DNA of 64,000 bases from Schistocerca nitens (lineage: Eukaryota > Arthropoda > Insecta > Orthoptera > Acrididae): the NCBI RefSeq assembly GCF_023898315.1, contig NC_064619.1:302288150-302352149 (forward strand), read 5' to 3'. Below are positions 34,861 to 45,879 of this stretch, piece after piece (the first letter of the stretch is position 1; each line of letters begins with the position of its first letter). The notes under the pieces are model-generated. The model made no database searches. It was not told where the DNA came from and saw nothing but the letters and a program-made list of their open reading frames with translations. The position numbers and the translations under genes were made by a program.

Positions 34861-35389
34861 TTTTATCCAGAAGAGCTAGTTATCAGAGGTAATTTGAAAC
34901 AGATTTATTTTCTGCATACAGTATCAAATGTGTAAACAGTTACCGGCATTGTTTATCATCAGGTGAAGCTGAATTTGGAAAGATAATGTGCACAAGAACC
35001 TGCTTGCAAAATATAGTGTGTGAACCCAACGATGTATCAATGTGCTCAATGATCTGGTGCTATGCCAATGTGGACTGTTGAATGTTCAATCTAAAGCAAC
35101 ATAGTACTCAGCCTTGGGACACAGCATTTTATAAGAAAGAAATGTATATGTTAATTTGTTAGCTAAAGACCAAAAGATAGTATAATGCAGGGAGTTTTAA
35201 CATGGAAAATTAGGTGGTGGATGTTTTCAACTGCAGTTGCATCAAATACCACCAGAGGTTGTGCCTGAACTATGTCGTTAACAATGCTCAGCGAATTTCA
35301 ACAAGCAATTGCGCGGTAGCCATCCCCAAATGCTTTGTGTTGTGCACTGCTCATTGGTTTCTCTTCTTCTTTTGAGACAAGTGAAGTGA
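34861..35389. other. centre between two PLE copies, unidentified
   Basis: About 530 bp with no PLE motif, stop-rich in all frames. Its origin is unclear. It may be a further nested repeat or worn 5' PLE sequence. Confidence 0.35.
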
Positions 35390-36070
35390 CTAATCCTGGC
35401 CCATCTTGGATTTGGGTTTGGCAAAAGGACTCTACCAGCTGTCAGATTCGTACACCTACAAACGGTGCCACAGTGACCCCATTCCAGAAATTCAGCAGGA
35501 TCACCAGTCTCTTCTCAAATCCTTAGGCCCATCCCAGAACCTCTCCCTGGAGTCCATCTTTCTCCTCACCCCTACCACTCCCTGCATTCCTACCTTCTGC
35601 AAGTTTCCTAAAGTCCATAACCCAACAACCCAGAAAGCCCCATAGTGGCTGGTTCCTGTGCCCCCACTGAGAGAATCTCTGCTCTCACAGACCCAACACC
35701 TTCAGCCTATTACCCGCAACCTACACTCCTATATAACAGTTACTAACCATTTCCTCCACCAATCTCCACAGTTTTTGTTTTTTTACCACATGCTGCCCTG
35801 TTCATTGCTATTGATGCCACTTACAACATCCCTGACACCCATGGCCCTACTGCTATTGAACACTACCTTTCCCAGTGCCCGATGGATTCCAAACCAATAA
35901 CCTTTTTCCTAGTTGCCATGACCAACTGTATCCTTACACACAGTTACTTCTCCTTTGAAGGCATTACGTAGAAACAACTGTGCTTGTGTGTGTGTGTTTT
36001 TTGTATTTTCGACAAAGGCCTTGTTGGCCAAAAGCTCACTTTCCGACAGATTCCATCCCAGTGTTAATTG
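35390..36070 (+). mobile_element. Penelope-like element RT part fused to tail, plus copy of second pair
   Basis: The + strand carries SDSYTYKRCHSDPIPEIQ, then FCKFPKVHNPTTQKAPIVAG (PKIHK-like block, 35590-35650), APTERIS, then ALFIAIDATYNIPDTHGP (RT motif A, about 35805-35850) and PITFFLVAMTNCILTHSYFSFEG (to 35960). The palm with the YVDD motif, the linker and the endonuclease are missing. Sequence jumps straight to the tail (gacaaaggccttgttggccaaaagctc, about 36010-36035). It faces the minus copy head to head. Together they interrupt the gypsy-like element. Confidence 0.78.
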
Positions 36071-36079
36071 TTATTACCT

Positions 36080-37800
36080 CTATCTTTCAACTGAATTGAT
36101 TTTTCTTTTTCAACAGACATTACATTAATGGGATAGTACACAATTTTAAAATAATTACTGATTATGTCACTTGAATCTTTGTGTTGTAAATTGTTACTGC
36201 TGTTCAATTTATTACACTGTTCATTCATCCCTAAATTGTGGACAGTCAGGAGAGGGACTACTATTTCCTTGACTCCTCAACTCATTGTGTCCATGCCAAT
36301 TTCTGTTTCTGTTGTCGAAATCTCTATTCCCATTTTTATTACATTAATAAAATAGTAAACATTTTTAAAATAATTACTGATTGTCTCACTTGAATCCTTG
36401 TGTTCTAAATTGTGTCTGTTGATCCATTTATTACTCTGTTCATTCACCCCTAAATTGTGGATCATTAGTAGAGGGGCCACTAGTTTCCTGCTATCTGGTT
36501 TATCGATTGTTCTTGTCTCTTCATGATATTGTGTCCATGCCAATTTCTGTTTCTGTCATCAGAAATCTCAATTCCTGATTCTATTACAGTGATTTGTTTG
36601 CTGTCCACTAGACTGAAAGTTACTACCATTATGGTAATTATATTCTCTTCCTTCATTATTAACATTTCCCCAACTTTTTGCCTCTGCTCTGTTGATAGTT
36701 GTGAGTGTTGTAATGTCTACCAGTTTTACTCGTAATTATTTCTAATTTGTCTACATACTTTTAAAACTGATTCCTTGTGTGAATTTCAGTTTGCCAAACT
36801 TTTTTTAGAGCATTTATCTGTGTCATTTCATCAAGTAGTTAGTCTAAATGAGCTAATTTCTTTGACTGCAAAATTGTTCCATTCTACAAAGACATTCCAT
36901 GTAATTTGGTCCATTCAAAAATTCACTTTTTATCCTAGCTTGTTCAGTTTCAGGCCAGAACTTACTTAAGAAACTGCATATGACATATCTACAGAAAAAT
37001 TTTGATTTGCTGTTGACAGAGCTTCCCTTCTAAAAAATTTACAATGACCTGTCACTCATGTTAGGTATAGACAACTGGATGTAAACTAATCTCATCTGAA
37101 AAGTTTTCTACTGGAGTATTAGACAACACGGTAGATGAGCTATTGAAAATATTTCTGCTAACTGCATCATTATGTAAATCTTCCAGTTCTTTGTTATCAC
37201 AGAAATAGAATGTTCCAAATTTGATACATTGCTGTTGCTATTTCATTTGAGTTTACTGTGTGACAAACTACTGTAATCTTCACATCAGATTTGCTTTCAA
37301 CAGTAGATGACTGTGTTTCAACGTTAGTTTCTACATTTGACATACAAGTATTTATGTTTTCATCAACATTTTTGATTTCACTATTAATATTTTCAAAAGC
37401 AGCTTTATTTTTTCTCCCTTTCAGTATCTAACTCATCTTTGACTTGTTTGAGTTTATTACTCATTTTAGATTCTACTTCCCCTACTATTGTTTCCAAACC
37501 CTCTATTTTTTGTCCAAGGCTGTTCAATACTTGCAAATTTCTGGTCCATAGACTTTTCAAGCTCAACTGACTGATCAACACTTATAAGTGATTATTCCAT
37601 GTATTGGAATTGTTCCCGATTTACGATTTGACTCTAATCATAAACTGAACTATTCTTGCTTACATATTATTTAGATCATCGTCCCCCTCTTCTACTGCCT
37701 CCAATAATTTGTCCTCTCATTTAAGTGTTTTGTTTAAGTCTCCCATGTCAGCTAAATCTCCACCCCCATCGGCTACAACTTCAGCTTTGACTCTGTAATG
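36080..37800 (-). pseudogene. probable gag region of the gypsy-like element
   Basis: Beyond the PLE pair the minus strand continues with stop-broken frames. One reads ELEDLHNDAVSRNIFN..FSDEISLHPVVYT near 37190-37070, and an Asn-rich stretch lies near 36660-36600. Position upstream of pol on the same strand and the HP..Y motif suggest gag. No zinc knuckle is visible, so the call is weak. It includes an internal tandem duplication (36119-36586). Confidence 0.4.
36119..36586. repeat. tandem duplication, two units of about 220-240 bp
   Basis: Blocks recur in the same order and spacing: acattaatgggatag / acattaataaaatag, taattactgatt, cccctaaattgtgga, attgtgtccatgccaatttctg. They start near 36119 and 36343. 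The second unit carries a small extra stretch (about 20-30 bp near 36495). Sequence divergence shows the duplication is not recent. Confidence 0.75.
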
Positions 37801-39650
37801 GTAATTGTTCCTACATTCAGTTCTGAGAGTGTTGTACACTGGTTGTCAGTTGTGTGGTATATGTTCTACATCAACTTTTGGGACTATGTTATCCTATTAT
37901 CAATTGCGATCACAATCAAAAATCGATGCATCACAATACTACACTTAGTTATAACTATGTAAATATTCATTGTCCCATTGTATAACATACCTTAAAGCTT
38001 TTATGCCATAGGCACCATCAAAAGTGAAAAACCAGGCTTGTCAAACAAAACTCTTCCTTCAGCCTCATGCTGGCACATCTTACATTCACAATGCTCAATT
38101 GTAAACTAAAGGCAGCTGCCTTCACTTACCAAAGATAGTATTATCTTACAACATATGTATCACAATTCCAACAAAGCTACTGTGTATTGTAACTCTTTGA
38201 GTATTAAATTTCAAGTACAAGCAAATTCTAAAAGAGCAATACTACAACCATGTTATAATATGTGGTTATACAATGACCAACAGAAAGTTTTAAAAATAGC
38301 ACCGCTAATTAGAATAAGTTATTGGCTGCTTCCCAAGGAGTACATTGTCAAAGTGGGTCCAGAAATGCCCATTGGACACTCCTATCTTCTCATTTAACAT
38401 GCTGACTCATTCCTCTCTTAAAGCGCAAAAAACTCATTCCTCTCTTAAAGCGCAAAAAACTCAACTTCTTCTAAATTTGACAGCAACCACACTTCATTCT
38501 CAAAGTGCAATTCCCTCATGCTGTTATGATGTCGCCCAACAAAAGCTGCTTATTCTTGGGTGCTTCACTGCTGCAGATGAGCCATTCTCTTGATTAATGT
38601 TATTGTTGTCATTGTTCACTTTAAATGTTCCTTTAAAATGTCTTTCTGTTTGCCCTATGTACTTTGTTTCACAATCCTGCCACTTTATTTCTTAAACTCC
38701 ACCACTTTCCCCTTCCCAGTTCTCCCCTGTGCCAGTCTTATGCTTCAGCCTCTGCTTGAGTTTGTTGTCCAGACAGAACTTCAATTTTAACCCCTTTGTT
38801 TTTAAATAACCCCACCAGTTTATATGAGATAATTCCGTAATATGTATTCACTATAATTTCTATGGGCATGCCCTACTGCTGCATCAGTCCTATCTGTTAA
38901 ATGCACATCAAAACCATTTTCTGTCCCATTTGTCTAGTTCTTAGGACTCAGTCGGATGGAATTAGCCATGTGCATAGCTTTTTGAAGAATGCCGATTTAT
39001 TTTTATGGAGGGTGACAAGAGGTCACTGCGCATGTGAAAGTGGGTTTTCTAATGCATCAGCATGTCAAATGAGAAGACAAAAGTGTCTGAGGGGTGTTTC
39101 TGGGCCCACTGTAGTGATGACCTCCTTGAGAAGCAGCTACCAACATATTCTAATTAGTGGCATTACATTTAATACTGTCTGCTGGTGATTCTATATGGAT
39201 GCACACATTGCAACACTGGTGTACTATAGCAGTTTAGAATTTCCTTGGACTTGACATTTAACATTCAAAGATTTTATGATAGACAGTAGCATCATAGGGC
39301 GGCTGTGATACGTGTGTTATAGGATAGTATTATCTTTGGTAGATGAAGGCAGCTGCCTATAATTAATGTTTGAGGAAGAATTTTGTTTGTCAGTGCACAT
39401 TTGCTGCTCGCTTTTTACTTTTGATGGTGCCTAATGGCAGAGAAGCTTTAAGCTTGTTATACTACAGAATAATATAAACAATTATTTCATTGTCAGTAGG
39501 TGTAGTATTGCAATGTATTGGTTTTCTTCCTTGTTTCATAGTGCTTGATAATGGGATAAAGTAGTCCTGAAACGTGGTAAATATATCACACATTTGACAG
39601 CTTGTGCGTAATGTTCTAAGTTCTGACTCATGAGACAATTGTATGATAAT
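37800..39650. mobile_element. unclassified element with long (>300 bp) terminal inverted repeats
   Basis: The left arm (about 37805-38178) and right arm (about 39293-39648) are inverted copies. Shared blocks include GGGACTA..TTATC..ATTATCAA, CACAATACTACAC, AAGCTTTTATGCCATAGGCACCATCAAAAGTG and GGCAGCTGCCTTCA..ACCAAAGATAGTATTATC on the left, and their complements on the right. The interior (38180-39290) has no transposase that I recognise. The arms are perhaps 75% alike, so the copy is old. Candidates are a non-autonomous DNA transposon with long TIRs or a foldback; no target duplication could be fixed. Confidence 0.75.
38403..38461 (+). repeat. 27-bp direct repeat, two units
   Basis: CTCATTCCTCTCTTAAAGCG followed by CAAAAAA occurs twice back to back inside the long-TIR element, with no mismatch between units, so it is a recent replication-slip duplication. 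Confidence 0.9.
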
Positions 39651-40147
39651 TATGTAACAGATAAGTAAAACATTGCACTGAAAGAAAAAGAAAAAAAGAT
39701 TGGTTGCTTTTACTTACTTCACCTGTCCATATACTGTGAGTTGTTGCTGTCACCAGTTCGATCCCAGTTCCTTTAGTGTCCTCCAGAAGACATGTCCTTT
39801 ATTAAGAGGTATTTTTTGGCTTTTCCAGTCCCAAGCACACTGTTACTTTTAATGATCCTGTTCCTGCAACATTTCATTGTATTAATACATTCGGTATCAA
39901 CATACCCGCTGATGCATCCGCATTCTAATACAAGCAACATACCGAAACGCAAAAGGCACCAAAAAGTGAAAATGTCTTTCCAAACCTCATTTCTCACAAT
40001 GGACTGGTTTGCATGAAATACTAGATTAGATTAGATTAGTTTTTCGTTCCGTAGATCCGTGCTGAGGAGATCCTCGTGGATGTGGAACATGTCTTCTTTT
40101 TTTTTAGCTGAAATAACAGTACTAATAGTATGAATATATACAATACA

Positions 40148-41718
40148 TCATTTGTCTCTATTAAAAAATTCGTCAATGGAGTAGAAGGAGTTGGCCACTA
40201 GTAAGTCTTTCAGGCTCCTTTTAAACTGATCTTTATTTGTAACTAAATTTTTTATGTTTACTGGCAAATTATTGAAGATGAGTGTTCCTGAGTAGTGGAC
40301 CCCTTTTTGAACTAAAGTAAGTGCTTTTAAGTCCTTGTGCAGATCATTTTTGTTCCTGGTATTGTATGTATGAACTGAGCTGTTTGTTGGAAAAAGAGAT
40401 ACATTATTTAGGGCAAATTTCATTAATGAGTAAATATACTGAGAGGCAGTAGTTAGTATACCCAGTTCTTTGAAGAGGTTTCTACAGGACGTCCGTGAAT
40501 TTACTCCACAAATAATACGTATTACACACTTTTGGACTCTGAAAACTTTTGTTTGACTTGAAGAGTTACCCCAAAATATTATACCATATGACATTATGGA
40601 ATGAAAGTAGGCAAAGTATGCAAGCTTTTTCATTTTTATGTTGCCTATGTCTGCTAACACTCGAATTGCAAATACAGATTTGTTAAGGCGTTTCTGCAGT
40701 TCTGTGGTGTGCTCTTCCCAACTGAATTTATTATCAAGTTGTAATCCCAGGAATTTAAGACTGTCACCTCTTCTATCTGCTCTTCTTCGTATTTTATGCA
40801 TATGCTGGGTGGAAACCTCTTACAGGTTCTGAATTGCATATAGTGAGTCTTATCGAAGTTTAATGTCAGTGAGTTGGCTTTAAACCATTCATTAATATCC
40901 ATGAAAATATCATTAGCAGATCTTTCTAGAACTACACTTGACATACTATTTATTGCAATACTTGTGTCATCTGCAAACAAAACGATCTCTGCTTCTGGCA
41001 GTGTAACTGATGAGAGATCATTAATGTACACAAGAAAAAGCAATGGCCCTAAGATGGATCCTTGTGGGACACCACATGTAATTTCTTCCCATTCTGATGA
41101 TGACTGATGACTTAATTCACTAGTCCCTTGCACTGACACCCTTTGTTTCCTGTTAGTGAGGGGTGACTTGAACCATTTTGCAGCGCTGCCCGTGACACCA
41201 TAGAATTCTAATTTACTTAAAAGGATGTTGTGGTTCACACAATCAAATGCCTTTGACAAATCACAGAAAATACCTGCTGCTTGTAATTTGTTATTTAATG
41301 AATTAAGTACATTTTCACTATAGGTGTAAATAGCCTTCTCAATATCAGAACCCTTCAGAAATCCAAACTGTGTTCTTGATAATATGTTATTTGTGGTCAG
41401 ATGGTTGAGCAGCTGCCTGTACATTACTTTTTCTAAAATTTTTGAGAATGCTGGCAAAAGTGAAATCGGTCTGTAGTTTGATGGTATATCTTTATCCCCT
41501 TTCTTGAATAGAGGCTTAACATCTGCATATTTTAGCCAGTCAGGAAATGTCCCAGTTATAATTGACTGGTTACACAAGTAACTTAGAATTGTACTAAACT
41601 CACAAGAACATGCCTTAATTAACTTTGTTGATATTTCATCGTACCCACTAGAATGCTTTGTTTTTAAAGATTTTATTATGGAAGTTATTTCTTTTGGTGA
41701 AGTGAATGATATATTCAT
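40148..41718 (-). pseudogene. LINE reverse transcriptase with one frameshift
   Basis: The RT frame 41718-40654 holds NYRPISLLPAFSKILEKV, RTQFGFLKGSDIEKA, FCDLSKAFDCVNH (motif A aspartate), CGVPQGSILGPLLFLVYIND and IVLFADDTSIAI (motif C). The protein then changes frame between about 40801 and 40700 and continues as LKFLGLQLDNKFSWEEHTTE to the C-terminal FNNLPVNIKNL..FKRSLKDLL (40148). All catalytic residues are intact; the single shift is what kills it. It was probably one ORF2 with the endonuclease upstream. Confidence 0.9.
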
Positions 41719-41728
41719 GTACTTGAAG

Positions 41729-41977
41729 CTATTTGTGAAGTTTCAGATATTCAAGGGCATTATTTATTGATCCTGAAAGTCCCATTCTATCAGTAACGGA
41801 TATAAAGTACTTGTTAAATAGATTTGCCACACTATGCCCATCAGTTACTAATGTGTCATCTACCCTTAGTGCTATTTGCTCCTGTTCCTTTCTGGTTCTA
41901 CCAGTCTGCTCTTTCACTATATCCCATATTGTTTTTATTTTGTTCTCTGACATTGCTATCTTCTTCTCGTAGTGCAT
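41729..41977 (-). pseudogene. LINE ORF2 linker segment between endonuclease and RT
   Basis: The frame NKIKTIWDIVKEQTGRTRKE..VANLFNKYFISVTDRMG is the usual pre-RT region of CR1/L2-type ORF2 (compare KFW..VK and LN..F..SFT in the related elements). It is out of frame with the endonuclease (stop at 41982) and separated from the RT frame by a short break at 41729-41718. Confidence 0.8.
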
Positions 41978-41981
41978 TTGT

Positions 41982-43031
41982 TTAGACGTCTGAATTACTT
42001 TTTTTAAACGTTTTACAGTATTCCTTGTATTTAGCTAAATCATCAGCATTGGAGCTATTCTTGGTCGACAGAAACATTTTCCTTTTTGTCTTACAGGAAA
42101 TCTTTATTCCTTGTGTAATCCATGGTTTTATTATAGACTTCTGTTTAATTTGAGTAACTTTTAGAGGAAAACAGTTTTCAAACATGGTACTGACATTGTT
42201 CATGAATGTGTTATATTTTTCATTAATGTCATGAGCACTATAAACATCTTTCCACTTCATATCTTTGAGCAGTTTTCTAAAACATTCAATTTTTGGTTGA
42301 TTGACTACTCTCCTGTACTCAGATTTAGCAGTCTTGATAATCTGCTTAGAATTTACATCTAAAACAAGGAGCTGCATGTCATGATCTGATAGTCCATCTA
42401 TAACAGGTTTTATGATATGATTTTGTTCCTTTGATTTGTCTATAAAAATGTTATCAATGGCTGTCCTTGAGGATTTAGTGATCCTAGTTGGAAAGTTTAC
42501 AGTGTGAGTTAGATTGAAAGACAACATTACTAACTGCAGTGAATGTTTACTGGAAGATTGCATTAGAAAATCTGTATTAAAGTCACCAGCAATCAAAATT
42601 TCTTTGTTTCTTTCTGTTAAATAACCCAAAAGAGCTTCTAGATGATCTAAGAATAGATTATAATTTCCTGCAGGTGCTCGGTAAATAGTTATTATTATAT
42701 AGGATCTGTTATGGAACTCTACTTCTGTTGCACATGCTTCTAGATGCTGCTCTAAACAGAATTTATTAATGTCAATGTTCTTGAATTTATGGCAGTTTTT
42801 GATAAATGTGGCAACTCCTCCTCCATCCATATCTACTCTGCAGAAGTAGGAAGCTAGCTTAAATCCTGAATTGTCTAACATATCTATATCAGTGGTCACT
42901 TGATGTTCAGAGAGGCAGATTATATCAATTTGGTTAGATGAATTCATTTCATTGATACAAATGAGTAGTTCATCAACTTTATTTCTAAGTCCCGGAATGT
43001 TCTGGTGTAATAAAGATAACTGATACTGCAT
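41982..43031 (-). CDS. LINE APE-type endonuclease, uninterrupted 349 aa
   Basis: It would nick target DNA for element insertion. The frame has the full APE-like motif set: SLLHQNIPGLRNK (Asn), DIICLSEHQV (Glu), DGGGVATFIK, IITIYRAPAGN, ILIAGDFNTDF (Asp/Asn), AIDNIFID and GLSDHDMQLLVL (Asp-His). It is open from the Met at 43031, just after the end of ORF1, but ends early at 41982 relative to the full ORF2, so the product would lack RT. The open frame reflects young age rather than a host role. Confidence 0.85.
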   Translation of the reverse strand: MQYQLSLLHQNIPGLRNKVDELLICINEMNSSNQIDIICLSEHQVTTDIDMLDNSGFKLASYFCRVDMDGGGVATFIKNCHKFKNIDINKFCLEQHLEACATEVEFHNRSYIIITIYRAPAGNYNLFLDHLEALLGYLTERNKEILIAGDFNTDFLMQSSSKHSLQLVMLSFNLTHTVNFPTRITKSSRTAIDNIFIDKSKEQNHIIKPVIDGLSDHDMQLLVLDVNSKQIIKTAKSEYRRVVNQPKIECFRKLLKDMKWKDVYSAHDINEKYNTFMNNVSTMFENCFPLKVTQIKQKSIIKPWITQGIKISCKTKRKMFLSTKNSSNADDLAKYKEYCKTFKKSNSDV

Positions 43032-43204
43032 ACTAATGGGATTGTAACTGCTTTGGCGAAGATGAACTGGCAGTTTCTGATTACTTTCTGTTAAACACTG
43101 TTTAAATGGAGGCTGTATGATAAAATCTCACTCCTGTTCATCTGTTTTCTCAAACTGAGTGTGTCTGCCAATCTCTCTTAAAACTCGTTTTCTTTCCCCC
43201 TTCC

Positions 43205-43435
43205 CTATCCTAAAAAAGGCATCCCTCTGACACCTGTGACCACTGGTATTTTACCACTTGTGCCAGTGTCCCCCCTTAAGTTTTCTGCAATCAACCCAGA
43301 CAGTTTTCCCTTCCCCTTCCTATTGAGGTGAAGGCCATGCCTAGTGTAGTCCCACCTATCGATAGCATCCACAAGAATCAAACCAATATGGGACCCTATA
43401 TCCGTCCTAAGCAGCCACTCCAACTCCAAGTTCAC
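43205..43435 (-). pseudogene. LINE ORF1 C-terminal end (SGNH-like esterase)
   Basis: DYTRHGLHLNRKGKGKLSGLIAE matches the last conserved block (RHGLHLN..GK..L) of the SGNH/esterase-like domain found in ORF1 of CR1-type LINEs. Everything upstream is truncated. Confidence 0.7.
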
Positions 43436-43459
43436 CCTCCCTACGGAAAATACTCCTCA

Positions 43460-45070
43460 GGTCCTTAAACAATCAAGAAACAAAGATGAAACATTTGAAT
43501 TTTTATTTCATTACTAGTATCAGAATTGAAAATAATTAGTTTAATTTATGTTGTTTTAAAAATATGTGTTGTTCTCATTTCGAAACAGTAGTCTTAAGGT
43601 ACATAAAATTCCTAATGGATGCAGTATTATATTGGGTTCTTTATGTAGAATTTCTTAATACCAGCAACAAAAGTCACAGGAATTCATGTTCACAATTATT
43701 CCACATCTTCAAATGATTGTCCTTCCATTGAAATAGTTACAGTTGGATATCTAACAGTCACAAGCCCTGCATATCATGCACTACTTCCACAGACTGCCTC
43801 ATAGTGGCAAAGGTGCGAATAAAGTTGTATAAGTAAATTTCAAAATAAGTCCAGTATATGAAAAATAATTAAGTCATTTGAAAAATAATAAAACTAATAT
43901 TATTGAGATTATAAAAACTTGTAGTAAATCAGCGAAGTGCATTGTGTAATCCTTTTCTTAAGTGTATCGACAAGTACTCTACGTAGCGAAAGGTGAGCCG
44001 TTGATCATTTCCATTACACCATCTGAGTGTAGAGATTGGTTCACTCACTTCTTGCCTTTAAAACCTGTCAAATATGCGCAGAGATACTTGACTGTTGTTG
44101 ATAAGGATTCCAGATATGTGGTAAATGCTTTCCAATAGCTTGGTATAGATGATACTCATCCTGCTGGTGAAAGTCTTAGTGGCTTTCTAGTGAAGAAACT
44201 TGTTGGCCCGTATCTAAATAAAGGAAGGAATGTTATGTGTAACAGTTCCTTTGTATGGCTTTCACAAACACATCTGAAAACAATCCAAAGAGCTTGCCTG
44301 GGACTATAAAGGCAATTAGAAGGGAAGTGCCAGAGTATATCAAGAAAGTTCATGAGGATCTACACAAAACAGTAGCTTTCAAAATGATGATATGATCCTC
44401 AAGGAAAGCCAGGAAAGAAATAATAATTCTCAGTTTCTTATACTCAGATTTACAAATTGGAACTGACAGAGTTACAACTTGACACAGTGACACATTACAA
44501 AGAAACTAAGTACAGAGTAGATGTTGACCATATGGTCAGCAAGCACTCAGTGAAAGCTGGTGGGAAAAGTTGGCATGTTCATACTTTTAATAATATTCTA
44601 GATTTAGCAGGCATCAATGCTTGGATGATCTACAGAAGAGTAGCAACTTTCAGAAATGAGATAGCTATTCAAGCTAGCAGAGGAATTTGCCAAAGATTAT
44701 ACAAGTTAAAGTGGAATCATCAGACATAGGTGGAACATTTAATGTTGATTTTATGTATAGCATTTAGTGCGCACAGTGTGACAACGGGTCTGCCATTACA
44801 GTTTAAAGTAGGAATTGTGTAAAGTGAATGTGTCAAATGTTAAAAGAATAATAAGAATAAATAACATTATGTATATATCAGCAAAACAATGTCCTCCAGG
44901 TAGAGTTGCACCAGCAACTGTGAGGAGAGACATCAGCTAGAGCAGATAATGTAGAATAAAGCCAAATAGCAAATCTTAAACACCACAAAATACTCTCAGT
45001 TTCTGCACAAAACACATCACATACCAGCCCATCACTGTTGCACTTGCAATCTGACTTTGAAGGATACAGT
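43460..45070 (+). pseudogene. piggyBac-like transposase, C-terminal half, decayed
   Basis: A non-coding module shared with 22090-22270 occupies 43588-43750. The transposase follows: KYAQRYLTVVDKDSRYVVNAF (44070-44135), GESLSGFLVKKLVGPYLNKGRNV (44170-44240, the conserved block before the third catalytic Asp), REVPEYIKK (44320), then KETKYRVDVDHMVSKHSVKAGGKSW and HVHTFNNILDLAGINAWMIY (44500-44625, the conserved D-DQM..YS.......P...F.N.LD.A..NA motif). A worn Cys/His C-terminus may lie at 44950-45060. Many stops. It complements the N-terminal piece at 21420 but is a separate insertion site. Confidence 0.8.
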
Positions 45071-45427
45071 GGCACAGTACAGGTTAAGTTTTGGACCAGC
45101 TGAAATTATTAGAAAACTAAAGATTTTACTTGTACATAACTGTCCTGCAGGTTGATAGTTTCTGAGCAATCAGATAACTGGTGATTTCAGTCAGTTGCTG
45201 ACATACTTGGAAAGGAAAGCTATTACTAAATGATAAAATGCTTGCTTAGTGCAAGATTTGTGAATTATTGTTTAAAATATTTCATTGTGAACAAGGAAAT
45301 GAAAGTTACGTGATGTTGCATGTTTTATCATTGGATAATCTATGCAGATTGTTCCTTTTTCTCTCTCGGAATATATATTTCCCTTTTCTGGGCAATGAGG
45401 AAATGGAAAATCGTTATGGAAGTATTT

Positions 45428-45442
45428 GTCTCTCTCTGTCTC

Positions 45443-45498
<56 letters not shown>
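45428..45498. repeat. (CT)n microsatellite
   Basis: CT run with two TGTC interruptions. Frames through it (poly Ser-Leu) are artefacts. Confidence 0.95.
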
Positions 45499-45502
<4 letters not shown>

Positions 45503-45879
45503 CAAGAAACTTTTCCTAAGCTGCCCTCAATAGAACAGATGAATTCACAATATTTAACAGAATTCAGTTAATGACCCATATCAGATAAACGCACTGTAAT
45601 TATTAGCACAAATTTACAGAAATAATCGAAACTGCGACATACTTCTTGAATATTATATTAGTCAAGTTTAACAGAGATGTGACTTCATGCTATTCTTCTT
45701 TTATTTTATGTATAGTATTCACTGTAAAGCTTATATGAATACAGTATATACAGCAGTATGTCATGTACTCAACAAACTGATTTACTTAGGAGTGAAGGAA
45801 TCAGTCATTTTATTCTGTTGTCTATTTGCAGAATACATGCTTTCTAAATTACAGTGTGTATTCATTATTTAATTTGGAA

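Larger units (their letters stand above)
40021..43440 (-). mobile_element. CR1/L2-group LINE, nearly full coding length
   Basis: A minus-strand element. The 3' end at 40021-40040 is a tandem TAATC-type tail (agattagattagattag on +). Going up come the RT, the endonuclease (41982-43031) and the end of ORF1 (43205-43435). It is 5'-truncated near 43440, where the piggyBac-associated sequence begins. It is only lightly mutated compared with the other CR1-like copies here. Confidence 0.88.

Noticed and set aside
37800-39650. Maverick/Polinton ends because of long TIRs
   Set aside because: The interior is only about 1.1 kb and has no polymerase, integrase or capsid signal; a deletion derivative cannot be shown from this copy.
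45268-45571. Ser-Leu repeat membrane protein
   Set aside because: It is produced by the (CT)n microsatellite, with two frames open in parallel.
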